Below are positions 16,145 through 16,617 of a DNA stretch of 16,617 bases, piece by piece. Both the position numbers and the translations under genes were made by a program. Within the stretch, counting starts at the first letter, position 1. Every line of letters begins with the position of its first letter. Source of the stretch: UBA7374 sp965660635 (GTDB lineage: Bacteria; Verrucomicrobiota; Verrucomicrobiia; Opitutales; Coraliomargaritaceae); assembly GCA_965660635.1 (NCBI GenBank), contig CBFIAS010000038.1, positions 1-16,617 on the forward strand, read 5' to 3'. The notes under the pieces are model-generated. The model made no database searches, had not been told where the DNA came from, and saw nothing but the letters and a program-made list of their open reading frames with translations.

Positions 16145-16617
16145 AAAAACTTGGTAGGCGATTGGGATCGCTTTGCGAACAGCTGACTCCCTCGACCACG
16201 AATTCTTTCTACTATCCCTATAAAGGCACAACGCACCCCGCTTATGATGTGCCTGACTTGGAGGATGGCAAAAAGGGCGACTATCTGACCGATGTACTGA
16301 CCGAACGAGCGATTGATTTTATTGAATCGCAAGTAAATGCGCCGCAGCCGTTCTTTTTGAATATGTGGTACTACACGGTGCACACGCCGATTGAGCCACG
16401 TCAGGACAAACTTGAGAAATACAAGGCCAAGGCCAAGGCCATGAAGCTGAATGCGAGCATGCGGGAGGCCGTCGCGGATCATCAGAGTTTTTCGCATGCG
16501 CATCAGGATAATGCTGCTTATGCGGCGATGGTGGATAGCATGGATGAAAATATAGGGCGTATTTTGGAGTGTTTGAAACGCCTGCACCTGGAAGAAGACA
16601 GTTTGGTCATTGTTTGT
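16144..16617 (+). pseudogene. Sulfatase fragment, 5'-truncated, cut by the window edge
   Basis: An open frame of 158 codons encodes the middle of a type I (S1 family) sulfatase: NSFYYPYKGTTHPAYDVPDLEDGKKGDYLTD, then FFLNMWYYTVHTPIEP with the family's conserved HTP, then YAAMVDSMDENIGRILECLKRLHLEEDSLVIV. The N-terminal half, including the signal peptide, the metal-binding Asp pair and the C-x-P-S-R formylglycine site, is absent. An in-frame TGA at 16141-16143 precedes the frame, no ATG start lies before the homologous part, and residues before NSFYY do not look like sulfatase. Without the catalytic site the product cannot be active, so this is a remnant or the tail of a rearranged gene. The 3' end continues beyond the window. 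Confidence 0.8.

Noticed and set aside
16120..16587. Minus-strand open frame of 155 codons at the right edge
   Set aside because: The opposite strand encodes recognisable sulfatase sequence in the same interval.

Overview
The window looks like a chromosomal segment of a Verrucomicrobiota bacterium, most likely a marine Opitutae/Puniceicoccales-type lineage. This is an inference from gene content: a GFTLIELL prepilin of the PVC-superphylum type with an H-x-G-F-M-D-G-H C-terminus, a sulfatase remnant, an eight-haem lipoprotein cytochrome, a low-complexity RGG-rich protein, and moderately high GC coding sequence with AT-richer intergenic islands. No rRNA or other direct taxonomic marker is present.

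Left part (1-3527): a UvrD/PcrA/Rep-family helicase (minus) is divergent from an isochorismate synthase of the MenF type (plus) with all four catalytic or metal-binding residues conserved. No other menaquinone gene is in view.

Accessory island (about 3526-5430): an AT-richer, repeat-bounded segment on the minus strand encodes what I read as a toxin-antitoxin-chaperone (TAC) operon. In transcription order it holds a RelE/HigB-like toxin broken by a one-base frameshift, a HigA-like XRE antitoxin with a C-terminal tail that could be a chaperone-addiction region, and a small SecB-like chaperone with a lysine-rich tail. The toxin and antitoxin overlap by ATGA, and the antitoxin and chaperone overlap by about 20 bases. 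A palindrome over the toxin start is a plausible operator. A 247-base nested foldback begins at the chaperone stop codon. GAACGTC-type short repeats lie on both sides of the island. This is the most interesting part of the window.

Centre (5512-13087): tRNA-Leu with an apparent AAG anticodon and its terminator (minus); a 684-residue RGG/proline-glutamate-rich protein of unknown function (plus); an octahaem cytochrome c lipoprotein with HEAT/TPR-like C-terminus (minus); a membrane-anchored phospholipase D-like protein (plus); and a conserved ~460-residue protein of uncertain function (plus).

Right part (13115-16617): a family II inorganic pyrophosphatase with CBS and DRTGG regulatory domains (minus); a type IV prepilin-like protein with a clear terminator (minus); tRNA-Pro(UGG) with its terminator (plus); then a 13-base inverted repeat followed directly by a 5'-truncated sulfatase that runs off the window edge. 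The central and right-hand genes are mostly single transcription units of alternating strand; only the TAC genes are a tight operon.
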